Below the pieces are notes generated by a model that worked only from the letters and a program-made list of their open reading frames with translations, made no database searches and was not told the DNA's origin. Below, piece by piece: positions 54,972 to 62,693 of a DNA stretch of 64,000 nucleotides. Origin of the DNA: Pontibacter arcticus (lineage in GTDB: Bacteria > Bacteroidota > Bacteroidia > Cytophagales > Hymenobacteraceae). The stretch covers positions 64,501 through 128,500 of the forward strand of contig NZ_QMDV01000004.1 of the NCBI RefSeq assembly GCF_003284895.1, given 5' to 3'. Made by a program: the position numbers and the translations under genes. Each line of letters opens with the position of its first letter. Position 1 is the first letter of the stretch.

Positions 54972-54980
54972 TTCCGGACT

Positions 54981-55045
54981 AAGTATAAAGTATAAAAAGC
55001 CCGGGCCAGTTACGAACCAGCCCGGGCTTTATATACTTTATACTT
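54981..55045. terminator. terminator after fabD with AAGTATAA flanks
   Basis: Arms 54981-55005 and 55021-55045 (AAGTATAAAGTATAAA, then GCCCGGG) are inverted copies with one mismatch; the loop region also pairs in part. The third of three terminators framed by doubled AAGTATAA. Confidence 0.88.
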
Positions 55046-55062
55046 TCATAACTACTCAATCT

Positions 55063-55368
55063 ATGAATGCTGCTAACAGAAAAGCCATACTAAAGTTAAT
55101 AGATGCCTCTCACTCGAAAGTGGAGTCCTTTTATCCGGAGTCAGCTGTCTATAAAAACACACCGGAATGGGCTGAGAAAAGAAGATTGTTACTTTCAGAT
55201 CTTTCGTTGCACCTGGCGCAGGATGCACTAAAAGAAGAAAGTATAAACGAAGCCTCACTTCAGAACCATCTCTTTGCTATTCTTAAAATTTGTGCTGAGT
55301 TTTTCCCGGAAGGCAGCTATGCAGAAGCTGCAGCTTTAATAGATAAAAGTATTGCAACAAGGCATTAG
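55063..55368 (+). CDS. small hypothetical helical protein
   Basis: The 101-residue product is not recognised. It is predicted helical, without a signal peptide or membrane segment (MNAANRKAILKLIDASHSKV..., LQNHLFAILKICAEFFPE). It follows the fabD terminator by 17 bases and converges on the YdeI-like gene with only four bases between. The regular amino-acid use and clean start support a real gene. Function unknown. Confidence 0.65.
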   Translation: MNAANRKAILKLIDASHSKVESFYPESAVYKNTPEWAEKRRLLLSDLSLHLAQDALKEESINEASLQNHLFAILKICAEFFPEGSYAEAAALIDKSIATRH

Positions 55369-55372
55369 CAGC

Positions 55373-55930
55373 TTAGATTCTTTCGCAGGCTTCACTCTTA
55401 GAAATCAGCTTTTGTATCCGGTTTTGCTGCGTAGCGGGCTGCTTTGCACTCATAATCCAGCTGGCTACGGTGCGTTTATAGGATGGAGCTTGTTTCTGAT
55501 AAAATTCCCAGGCAGCTGTATTTTCCTTTAGTTGGTTTTCAAATTTTTCATCCAGCTCAACAGGAGCATTCTCGAACGTATAAACTCCGGATCTTGCCTC
55601 GGTTCTTAAAGAAAAAGCGGCTAACCCGGCGGGTTGCATCAGGCCTTGTTCGGTTAAGGCTGCTACTTTTTTGATGTTCACGTTGCTCCAGATACTTTTA
55701 GGTTTGCGCGGCGTGAAACGGATACAATAACTTTCCGCGTCTATGGATTTTCGCACGCCATCGATCCAACCATAGCAAAGCGCCTGATCCACGGATTGCG
55801 GCCAGGTCATACTTGCTTTACCAGAGCCAACTTTATAAAAGCCAACCAACAACTCTTTTGCATGGGCATGGTGCTGCGCCAGCCAGTTTCTGAATGCAGC
55901 TTGATCAGCAAAAAAAGCAGGTTTTATCAT
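55373..55930 (-). CDS. YdeI/OmpD-associated family protein
   Basis: The 185-residue protein has the family blocks ASMTWPQSVDQALCYGWIDGVRKSID split as MTWPQSVDQALCYGWID and FTPRKPKSIWSNVNIKKV, and the C-terminal YKRTVASWIMSAKQPATQQNR. Relatives are annotated for bacteriocin protection or as OmpD-associated, but their biochemical role is not known. It lies 35 bases before folK on the same strand, though with no obvious link. Confidence 0.88.
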   Translation of the reverse strand: MIKPAFFADQAAFRNWLAQHHAHAKELLVGFYKVGSGKASMTWPQSVDQALCYGWIDGVRKSIDAESYCIRFTPRKPKSIWSNVNIKKVAALTEQGLMQPAGLAAFSLRTEARSGVYTFENAPVELDEKFENQLKENTAAWEFYQKQAPSYKRTVASWIMSAKQPATQQNRIQKLISKSEACERI

Positions 55931-55965
55931 ATTTATACTTTGATAAACGTTTTACTGGAATTACG

Positions 55966-56457
55966 CTAAACTGATTCCTCAAAAACTTTCACTTCCAGCA
56001 TATCGGCGCAGGTTGCTAACAACTGATTTATACTTTGGTTGAGCACCGGATGAAGCAGTTCAGGGGCAATATCTGCTAAAGGCAACAGCGTGAAGCGGCG
56101 GTTCTGTAGTTGCGGGTGCGGAATAGTTAAGCGTTGCGTTTGTAGCACCAGCTCGTCGTAAAAAAGTATATCGATATCGATTACGCGTTCGCCCCAATGC
56201 TCAAAGCGTACCCGGCCCAGTTCCTGTTCAATGGCGTTTATACTTTGTAACACCTGCTCCGGACTTAGCTGTGTTTCAATTTCCAGCACCTGGTTCAGGA
56301 AAGCAGGCTGATCGGTTTTTCCCCAGGCGGCGGTTTCGTAAAGTCTGGAAGCACGTTTTATACTTCCGGTCTGCTGATTGATATGTTCGCGGGCCTGCTG
56401 CAAGTATAAAGTGCGGTTACCCAGGTTGCCGCCCAAAAGCAAGTATACCTTAGGCAT
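55966..56457 (-). CDS. folK: HPPK (6-hydroxymethyl-dihydropterin pyrophosphokinase)
   Basis: The 163-residue enzyme transfers pyrophosphate from ATP to 6-hydroxymethyl-7,8-dihydropterin in folate synthesis. The motifs YLLLGGNLGNR, YETAAWGKTDQPAFLNQVLE, RVRFEHWGERVIDIDILFYD and LTIPHPQLQNRRFTLLPLADI are all present. It overlaps the alpha/beta hydrolase gene by eight bases. folA is about 50 kb away in this window; folP is not seen. Confidence 0.96.
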   Translation of the reverse strand: MPKVYLLLGGNLGNRTLYLQQAREHINQQTGSIKRASRLYETAAWGKTDQPAFLNQVLEIETQLSPEQVLQSINAIEQELGRVRFEHWGERVIDIDILFYDELVLQTQRLTIPHPQLQNRRFTLLPLADIAPELLHPVLNQSINQLLATCADMLEVKVFEESV

Positions 56458-57307
56458 GTTTCCTGAAAAAATCGATGGTGAGATTGGCTGCTACAGTTGC
56501 TGCATCTGGTAAATCGGCTAACTCGTAAGGGTGCTTTCCTCCGAAAGAATGATCTGCGCCGGGCAGCAAGTGCAGGTCCGCATCTGGCTTACCGGCCTTC
56601 AGTTGATGGGCCATTTGGATGGGGAGTGTCTCATCGTTTTCGCCATGCAGGATCAAAAGCGGTTGCTGCATTTTTTTGATCAGTTCCGAAATATCGAGGC
56701 GGTGTTTATTTTCCAGAAAATCCTCTACTACCTGGTAATAGAGCGGCATTTGCTGGCCGGTGCGCCCGTTCAGTACCCATTGCACGCCTTCCTTTTTCCA
56801 TTGCTGCATCACCGTTTCGGGCCAACGCTGGTCGTAATTGCTCACGCCTGCCCAACTCGCCACAGCTTTCACGCGGCTATCTTCTACGGCTTTTAGTATT
56901 ACTGCGCCACCGCCCCGGCTATGCCCGATCAGGAAGAGGTTGCTTAAATCAAGCTCAGCAGGGGAGAGCGGGCCATTTTCGTCGTGCAACAGGTCTATCA
57001 GTGCTTTAAGGTCATCAAGTTCTAAGCTGAAGTTGTTCTGGCCAAAGGCTTCCATGTCATGCAGGTCAGCAAAATTATCTACGCTGGTGCCGTTATGCGA
57101 GAAGTTGAATTTCACGAACACAAAGCCCCGCTCTGCAAAGTACCCGGACATCAGATTAAAGTGGCCCCAGTCTTTAAAGCCTTTGAAGCCATGTGTAAAA
57201 ATGACAACAGGTTTTGGTTTGCCGTCCTGTATAAAACAGGCGTCGGCGGTAAAAGGCCGGTTATGATTGGGGTAAACAGTGAAATTTATTTTCAGGGTAT
57301 CAGTCAT
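56450..57307 (-). CDS. alpha/beta hydrolase
   Basis: The 285-residue protein has the hydrolase fold with nucleophile Ser130 in LFLIGHSRGGG, the oxyanion region VIFTHGFKGFKDWG, an Asp in LLILHGENDETLP and the final His in GADHSFGGKH, so a complete catalytic triad. No signal peptide is seen, so it is cytoplasmic. It is co-transcribed with folK. The substrate, probably an ester, cannot be told. Confidence 0.9.
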   Translation of the reverse strand: MTDTLKINFTVYPNHNRPFTADACFIQDGKPKPVVIFTHGFKGFKDWGHFNLMSGYFAERGFVFVKFNFSHNGTSVDNFADLHDMEAFGQNNFSLELDDLKALIDLLHDENGPLSPAELDLSNLFLIGHSRGGGAVILKAVEDSRVKAVASWAGVSNYDQRWPETVMQQWKKEGVQWVLNGRTGQQMPLYYQVVEDFLENKHRLDISELIKKMQQPLLILHGENDETLPIQMAHQLKAGKPDADLHLLPGADHSFGGKHPYELADLPDAATVAANLTIDFFRKHA

Positions 57308-57501
57308 GGCTGCTTTAGTTAAATGGTTTGATGGTTAAACTGTTGAGTGGCTTTTTGTTGCCAGATCCATACTTCCGGGTGAGTTCGGATGAGGGAGCTA
57401 TAAAGAAGCCACTTGCATATCACAACCTAACAATCCGACAATGTAACACTTTATTTTATGCAGCAATTTAACAATCGGGAACCAACAATTAAAGTATGCG
57501 C

Positions 57502-57532
57502 TTGCAAACCACCCCGTGAGACCGTAATATTG
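57502..57532 (+). promoter_or_regulatory. likely promoter of the polyprenyl synthase gene
   Basis: TTG (57502-57504), 20 bases, then TAATATTG (57525-57532), one base off the TAnnTTTG box. The ATG at 57545 is 12 bases further, giving a very short leader, and this supports rejecting the longer frame from 57458. Confidence 0.5.
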
Positions 57533-57544
57533 CATACCCAACAC

Positions 57545-58525
57545 ATGAGCATCAGCCTAACTAAAATACAAGCCCCCATTGCCGAGGAAATGGAGCTGTT
57601 CGAGAAGAAGTTCCGGACTTCGATGAAGTCGAAGGTGCTGCTTCTGGACCGGATCATGAGCTACATTGTAAAGCGCAAGGGCAAGCAGATGCGGCCGATG
57701 TTCGTATTCTTTATGGCCAAGCTTTTCCGGGGCGATGGCATTGGCGATGCAACATACCGTGGCGCTGCCCTGATCGAATTGCTGCACACGGCTACGCTGG
57801 TACACGATGATGTGGTAGATGATGCCAATTACCGCCGTGGTTTCTTTTCTGTAAATGCCCTCTGGAAAAATAAGATTGCCGTACTGGTAGGGGATTACCT
57901 GCTCTCAAAAGGCTTGCTTTTATCGTTGCACAACGATGATTTTGAGCTGCTGAAGATCGTATCGAATGCAGTGCGCGAAATGAGCGAAGGCGAGTTGCTG
58001 CAGATTGAGAAAGCCCGCCGACTCGATATTACCGAAGAAGTATACTTTGACATCATCCGCCAGAAAACGGCTTCTTTAATTGCTTCTTGCTGTGCCGTAG
58101 GTGCTTCATCGGCAGGCGCATCGCCGGAAGATGTGGAGAAAGCGCGTTTGTTCGGCGAGAAAGTAGGCATCGCGTTCCAGATAAAAGATGATCTTTTTGA
58201 TTACGGAACAGCTGAAATAGGCAAACCGGTTGGCATTGATATCAAGGAGAAAAAAATGACTTTGCCCCTGATCCACGCCCTCCGCGAAGCAGACTGGCTG
58301 ACCAAGCGCCGCGTTATCTACAACGTAAAAAACAACAACGGCGACAGCAAACGGGTGCAGCAGGTAATTGAGTTTGTGAAAGCATCCGGCGGCATCGATT
58401 ATACAATTGAGATCATGAATAAGTATCATGCTGAGGCTTTAGCTATACTTCATACGTTCCCGGCTTCGCCATCCCGAACTTCCCTGGAGCAACTCATCGC
58501 GTATACCATCGAGCGCGAGAAATAA
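57545..58525 (+). CDS. long-chain polyprenyl diphosphate synthase
   Basis: The 326-residue isoprenyl synthase has the first Asp-rich motif HDDVVDD at residues 87-93, the second at DDLFDYGT, and RGKQMRP-like allyl binding (RKGKQMRPMF). Small residues (Ala83, Thr84) lie four to five positions before the first motif, where bulky ones limit chain length, so the product is probably long (menaquinone side chain, C30-C40) and not the C20 precursor for crtB. The start at 57545 (MSISLTK) is preferred to 57458. Confidence 0.9.
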   Translation: MSISLTKIQAPIAEEMELFEKKFRTSMKSKVLLLDRIMSYIVKRKGKQMRPMFVFFMAKLFRGDGIGDATYRGAALIELLHTATLVHDDVVDDANYRRGFFSVNALWKNKIAVLVGDYLLSKGLLLSLHNDDFELLKIVSNAVREMSEGELLQIEKARRLDITEEVYFDIIRQKTASLIASCCAVGASSAGASPEDVEKARLFGEKVGIAFQIKDDLFDYGTAEIGKPVGIDIKEKKMTLPLIHALREADWLTKRRVIYNVKNNNGDSKRVQQVIEFVKASGGIDYTIEIMNKYHAEALAILHTFPASPSRTSLEQLIAYTIEREK

Positions 58526-58537
58526 TTCCGTATTTTA

Positions 58538-58654
58538 CCCCACCCCAACCCTCCCCTAAAAACAGTGGAGGGAGTTATACTTTAGATATCACTTTTATAC
58601 TTTACAGCAGCAACAGCAGACTCCCCGCCTTGGATAAGGAGGGGCTGGGAGTGG
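58538..58654. repeat. C-rich/G-rich imperfect palindrome
   Basis: CCCCACCCCAACCCTCCCCT (58538-58557) is roughly complementary to AGGAGGGGCTGGGAGTGG (58637-58654), with a smaller GTGGAGGGAG/GACTCCCCGCC pair inside. Elements with CACCCC-ACCCTCC arms are widespread spacer repeats in Bacteroidota and other bacteria. Two ATACTT copies lie within. Confidence 0.6.
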
Positions 58655-58689
58655 TTTGACCCGGAGCAGTAGAACTATTTGAGCTAAAC

Positions 58690-58723
58690 AAAAAGGCCGT
58701 TACAAAATTGTAACGGCCTTTTT
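58690..58723. terminator. bidirectional terminator
   Basis: AAAAAGGCCGTTACAA (58690-58705) and its complement (58708-58723) form a perfect 16-pair stem with a two-base gap, between the polyprenyl synthase gene and the convergent TlpA-like gene. Confidence 0.85.
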
Positions 58724-58734
58724 CATACTTCGAA

Positions 58735-58878
58735 GCTGTTTAGCGTTTTCAATTACAGCGCCTGAACCTGCCGTTGCTGGTGTTTTCACCGACAACTATA
58801 CTTTCAGCAACAGGAGCTTGCTGGTGAAAACACGCAGCAAGGGCAGCAGTAATTTATTTGTTTAAAACGCTAAACAGC
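58735..58878. repeat. 144-base nested inverted-repeat element, copy 2
   Basis: Ends are a perfect 15-base inverted repeat GCTGTTTAGCGTTTT (58735-58749 and 58864-58878). Inside, 58767-58790 (CTGCCGTTGCTGGTGTTTTC and CACC) pairs imperfectly with 58823-58846. It shares its core GGTGTTTTCACCGACAAC with copy 1 at 46173. There is no ORF of note. Such a layout suggests a non-autonomous MITE or a REP-like palindrome. Confidence 0.8.
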
Positions 58879-58900
58879 CTCTTTTTCTGACCATAAAATT

Positions 58901-60163
58901 CTACTTTTCTGCAAGCAATTCGTTCATGGTGGCATTAAAATCTTTTACCCAATCTTCGTAATATTTACCGGTACCGGGGCCTGAAAATCCGGTGTGTACT
59001 TTTCTTACTTTCCCCTGTCTGTCGATGTAAATAGTGGTCGGGAAAGACATGACGTGGTTTAATGCAGGTAAAGCTTTAGCGGCGGCATCTTTGTCTGATA
59101 CACCAGCAACCAGCAAATCATAGTTTATATCGAGCTTATCACGCATTTTAGCCAGGCGGGCAGCAGCTTTTTCGAACTCAGGGCTGCGCTCAAAACCTAA
59201 ACCGATAATTTCGAGGCCACGTGCTTTGTTGGCATTATAGTATGGGCTCAGGAAGTTGGTTTCGTCGAGGCAGTTCGGGCACCAGGTACCAAGTAACTGC
59301 ACAATAACCACTTTGCCTTTATACTTCGGATCGGTTAACGCTACCTGTTTGCCGTTCAGGTCAGGAAAAGAAAAAGTAAGTTTGTCGTAGCCTGGTTTTA
59401 AAAACGTTAAGGTGTTGGCATCGGCCAACTTGGCGTCCGGATTGCGTTTGGCTGTCCAGCTTTCGTAACCGCTCATCCCCGAAAAGAATTCTCCCTGCAG
59501 GGTGCTGTCGCCGGCAGGTTTTGCCGTGAAAAGGTAGGCGTGGTTGCCATCAAATGTAGAAACTTTCAGTTGGTTACCGGCTACTTCGCCTTCCAGGTAG
59601 CGGTAATCGCCGGTTTCAGTCAGGAACGTGCCGGTTATATAATTATCATCCTGGTTAAAAACGCCCACCGCTTTGTAGCTGCTGCCTTCCTTATCCGAGA
59701 ACACTACTTCCCATTTGCCACCAAAGGCAAAAGTGGCTGGTGCAGGTTTTTCGGAGAAGCGGTTTTTCTGGCCATGTGTTGCCGTAAAAGGGACAGAATA
59801 TGGTTCCGGGGTATCATTTTTCACAAAGCGGCCTTTCATCTGGCCATCTTCTACTTTCGCGATCAGGTCGGCATCAAAAATATGTAAGCCGATTTTTACA
59901 GAATCGCCCATCGGTGTAATCTCATCCAGCAGAATCCGTTCTTCGCCGTTCAGCAGGTATAATACCGTTTTGCCGTCCTTGGCTTCGGCGTTCATGATAT
60001 ACGGAATTTCCTGGTTTTGTGCCTGCAGCACCACGCGCCAGCTACCTTCTTTTATGGCCATATCAGATGATTGCTTAGAGTTACAGGACGTTATAAGTTG
60101 AGAGAAGGCCAGCGCCAAAAACAAAATCAGCCTGGCAGGTGTATTAATGTGAGACTGTATCAT
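58901..60163 (-). CDS. TlpA-family thioredoxin-like lipoprotein
   Basis: The 420-residue protein has a lipoprotein signal with Cys27 in SQLITSC, a beta-rich N-terminal domain (about 35-245) and a C-terminal TlpA/AhpC-TSA thioredoxin domain (about 255-415) with Cys295-Pro-Asn-Cys298 in GTWCPNC and the cis-Pro loop SFPTTIYIDRQGKV. It is expected in the periplasm, facing thiol exchange for protein or cytochrome maturation. Partner proteins are not evident. It is divergent from the aconitase gene. Confidence 0.92.
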   Translation of the reverse strand: MIQSHINTPARLILFLALAFSQLITSCNSKQSSDMAIKEGSWRVVLQAQNQEIPYIMNAEAKDGKTVLYLLNGEERILLDEITPMGDSVKIGLHIFDADLIAKVEDGQMKGRFVKNDTPEPYSVPFTATHGQKNRFSEKPAPATFAFGGKWEVVFSDKEGSSYKAVGVFNQDDNYITGTFLTETGDYRYLEGEVAGNQLKVSTFDGNHAYLFTAKPAGDSTLQGEFFSGMSGYESWTAKRNPDAKLADANTLTFLKPGYDKLTFSFPDLNGKQVALTDPKYKGKVVIVQLLGTWCPNCLDETNFLSPYYNANKARGLEIIGLGFERSPEFEKAAARLAKMRDKLDINYDLLVAGVSDKDAAAKALPALNHVMSFPTTIYIDRQGKVRKVHTGFSGPGTGKYYEDWVKDFNATMNELLAEK

Positions 60164-60167
60164 AAAA

Positions 60168-60175
60168 CAAACTTA
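60168..60175 (-). promoter_or_regulatory. -7 box of the TlpA-like gene
   Basis: Minus-strand TAAGTTTG (60175-60168) fits TAnnTTTG and is only four bases from the ATG, so a transcript from it would be leaderless. I see no TTG at 19-23 bases upstream, so this is uncertain. Confidence 0.4.
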
Positions 60176-60272
60176 AGGGTTATGGCTGAAAATACCAGCA
60201 CACAAAAAAATGAATGGTATATTGAGCTTATATTCATTTACGCTGATATTTTTCAGAAACTATGATATTTCG

Positions 60273-60280
60273 TACATTTG
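60273..60280 (+). promoter_or_regulatory. -7 box of the aconitase promoter
   Basis: TACATTTG is a perfect TAnnTTTG box 45 bases before the ATG. The -33 region is T-rich (TTTTTC ending at 60254, 18 bases upstream) in place of a clean TTG. Confidence 0.6.
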
Positions 60281-60325
60281 TGAACTTCACAAAAAAGAGT
60301 TAAACATACTAACAATAGCGAAACT

Positions 60326-62593
60326 ATGGCATTTGATTTAGAAATGATCAAGGCAGTTTATGCCGGCATGGAAGAGCGTGTAACCGCTGCCCGCCAGGTA
60401 GTAGGCAAGCCGCTTACCCTGACAGAAAAAATTCTGTATGCTCACTTATACGACGGTAACGCCACACAAGGATTTGAGCGTGGCAAGTCTTACGTAGATT
60501 TTGCCCCGGATAGAGTAGCCATGCAGGATGCAACGGCACAGATGGCCTTGCTTCAGTTCATGCAGGCTGGCAAACCTACTGTAGCGGTTCCATCTACGGT
60601 GCATTGCGACCACTTAATTCAGGCGCGTGTTGGCGCAGACCAGGATTTACAGGAAGCTTACGATATCAACAAAGAAGTATATGATTTCCTTGCCTCGGTT
60701 TCGAACAAGTATGGCATCGGTTTCTGGAAGCCAGGTGCTGGTATCATTCACCAGGTAGTGCTTGAGAACTACGCCTTCCCGGGTGGTATGATGATCGGAA
60801 CAGACTCGCACACGCCAAACGCCGGTGGCCTTGGTATGGTAGCGATTGGTGTTGGTGGCGCTGATGCCGTTGACGTAATGGCTGGCATGGCCTGGGAGCT
60901 GAAATTCCCGAAAGTAATTGGTGTAAAACTGACAGGTAAACTGAACGGCTGGACTTCTCCGAAAGATGTGATCCTGAAAGTGGCTGGTATACTTACTGTA
61001 AAAGGTGGTACCGGTGCGATTGTAGAATATTTCGGCGATGGTGCTGAAAATATGTCTTGTACTGGTAAAGGTACGATCTGTAACATGGGTGCTGAAATCG
61101 GCGCAACTACTTCGGTTTTTGCTTACGATAACAGCATGCGTGCGTACTTAAACTCTACTAACCGCGAAGAAGTAGTACAACTGGCTGACGAGGTTGCGCA
61201 TATCCTGCGTGCCGACGACGAAGTATACGCAAACCCTTCTGCTTACTACGATCAGTTAATTGAGATTGATCTTTCTACGTTAGAGCCACACGTAAACGGT
61301 CCATTCACGCCGGATGCAGCCTGGCCTATTTCGCAGTTTGCTGCGGTGGTAAGAGAGCACAACTGGCCAGCTAAACTGGAAGTTGGTCTGATCGGATCGT
61401 GCACCAACTCATCTTACGAAGACATTACCCGTGCCGCTTCCATTGCAGCGCAGGCTGTAGAGAAAAACATCGAAGCGAAAGCTGAATTTACAATCACGCC
61501 TGGTTCGGAACTGGTGCGTTATACAACAGCCCGCGATGGTTTGTTGGATACATTCGCTCAGATGGGTGGTGTTGTACTGGCAAACGCTTGCGGTCCGTGC
61601 ATCGGGCAGTGGGCACGCCATACCGATGATCCGACTCGCAGAAACTCGATCATCACGTCCTTCAACCGTAACTTTGCGAAGCGTAACGATGGTAACCCGA
61701 ACACACACGCGTTTGTGGCATCGCCTGAGATCGTGACTGCTTTTGCAATTGCCGGCGACCTTACATTTAACCCGCTTACAGATACCATTACAAACAAAGA
61801 CGGCGAGCAGGTAATGCTTGATGAGCCAAAAGGTATCGAGTTGCCGGTTAATGGCTTTGCGGTAGAGGATGCCGGTTATGTAGCACCAGCTGAGGACGGA
61901 AGTGCTGTAAACATCATCGTGGATGAGCAATCTGACCGTTTGCAGTTACTGGAAGGCTTTAAGCCATGGGAAGGTACAGACCTGAAAGGCCTGAAACTGC
62001 TTATTAAAGCACAAGGTAAGTGTACAACAGACCATATTTCGATGGCTGGTCCTTGGTTGAAATACCGTGGCCACCTGGATAACATCTCCAACAACATGCT
62101 GATCGGTGCGATCAACGCGTTTAACGGCGAGCCTAACAACGTATACAACGACATGACCCGTGGCTATGATACGGTACCGGCAACTGCGCGTACGTACAAA
62201 GCAGCAGGTATCGGTACGGTTGTAGTGGGTGATGAAAACTACGGGGAAGGTTCTTCGCGTGAGCACGCTGCCATGGAGCCGCGCCACTTAGGCGTTCGTG
62301 CTGTACTGGTAAAATCTTTTGCCCGTATCCACGAAACCAACCTGAAAAAGCAGGGTATGCTGGGCTTAACTTTCGATAACAAAGCAGATTACGACCTGAT
62401 CGAAGAGAACGATACCATCGATATCCTCGGTCTGGAAAGCTTTGCACCGGGTGTTCCGTTAAAAGTGGCACTTCACCACAAAGATGGCAGCACGGATATT
62501 ATCAAAGTAAACCATACGTACAACGAAGGCCAGATTGCCTGGTTCAAAGCCGGATCTGCACTCAACCTGATCCGTATGCAGGAATCGAAATAG
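60326..62593 (+). CDS. acn: aconitate hydratase (mitochondrial type)
   Basis: The 755-residue enzyme interconverts citrate and isocitrate in the TCA cycle. The 4Fe-4S ligands are in [12 protein letters not shown] and [14 protein letters not shown]; other motifs are [26 protein letters not shown], and in the swivel domain [22 protein letters not shown]. The length matches the mitochondrial ACO2 branch and not the longer AcnA/IRP type. Together with sdhCAB this shows a full oxidative cycle. A strong hairpin follows. Confidence 0.96.
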   Translation: MAFDLEMIKAVYAGMEERVTAARQVVGKPLTLTEKILYAHLYDGNATQGFERGKSYVDFAPDRVAMQDATAQMALLQFMQAGKPTVAVPSTVHCDHLIQARVGADQDLQEAYDINKEVYDFLASVSNKYGIGFWKPGAGIIHQVVLENYAFPGGMMIGTDSHTPNAGGLGMVAIGVGGADAVDVMAGMAWELKFPKVIGVKLTGKLNGWTSPKDVILKVAGILTVKGGTGAIVEYFGDGAENMSCTGKGTICNMGAEIGATTSVFAYDNSMRAYLNSTNREEVVQLADEVAHILRADDEVYANPSAYYDQLIEIDLSTLEPHVNGPFTPDAAWPISQFAAVVREHNWPAKLEVGLIGSCTNSSYEDITRAASIAAQAVEKNIEAKAEFTITPGSELVRYTTARDGLLDTFAQMGGVVLANACGPCIGQWARHTDDPTRRNSIITSFNRNFAKRNDGNPNTHAFVASPEIVTAFAIAGDLTFNPLTDTITNKDGEQVMLDEPKGIELPVNGFAVEDAGYVAPAEDGSAVNIIVDEQSDRLQLLEGFKPWEGTDLKGLKLLIKAQGKCTTDHISMAGPWLKYRGHLDNISNNMLIGAINAFNGEPNNVYNDMTRGYDTVPATARTYKAAGIGTVVVGDENYGEGSSREHAAMEPRHLGVRAVLVKSFARIHETNLKKQGMLGLTFDNKADYDLIEENDTIDILGLESFAPGVPLKVALHHKDGSTDIIKVNHTYNEGQIAWFKAGSALNLIRMQESK

Positions 62594-62608
62594 TAACAAT
62601 TAGTACAT

Positions 62609-62649
62609 AAAAAAGAGAGCCTCTGCTTATAGCGGAGGCTCTCTTTTTT
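62609..62649. terminator. bidirectional terminator
   Basis: AAAAAAGAGAGCCTCTGC (62609-62626) pairs with 62632-62649 except for one G-T position. It ends the aconitase gene and, on the minus strand, the PKD protein gene; the TATACTTTGGGAAAGTATA palindrome follows at about 62655. Confidence 0.82.
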
Positions 62650-62693
62650 TTTCTATACTTTGGGAAAGTATAAGTTAAGTAAACAGTATGGCT

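Noticed and set aside
57458..57544. Longer N-terminus for the polyprenyl synthase
   Set aside because: It would contain the likely promoter and has no match to family N-termini.
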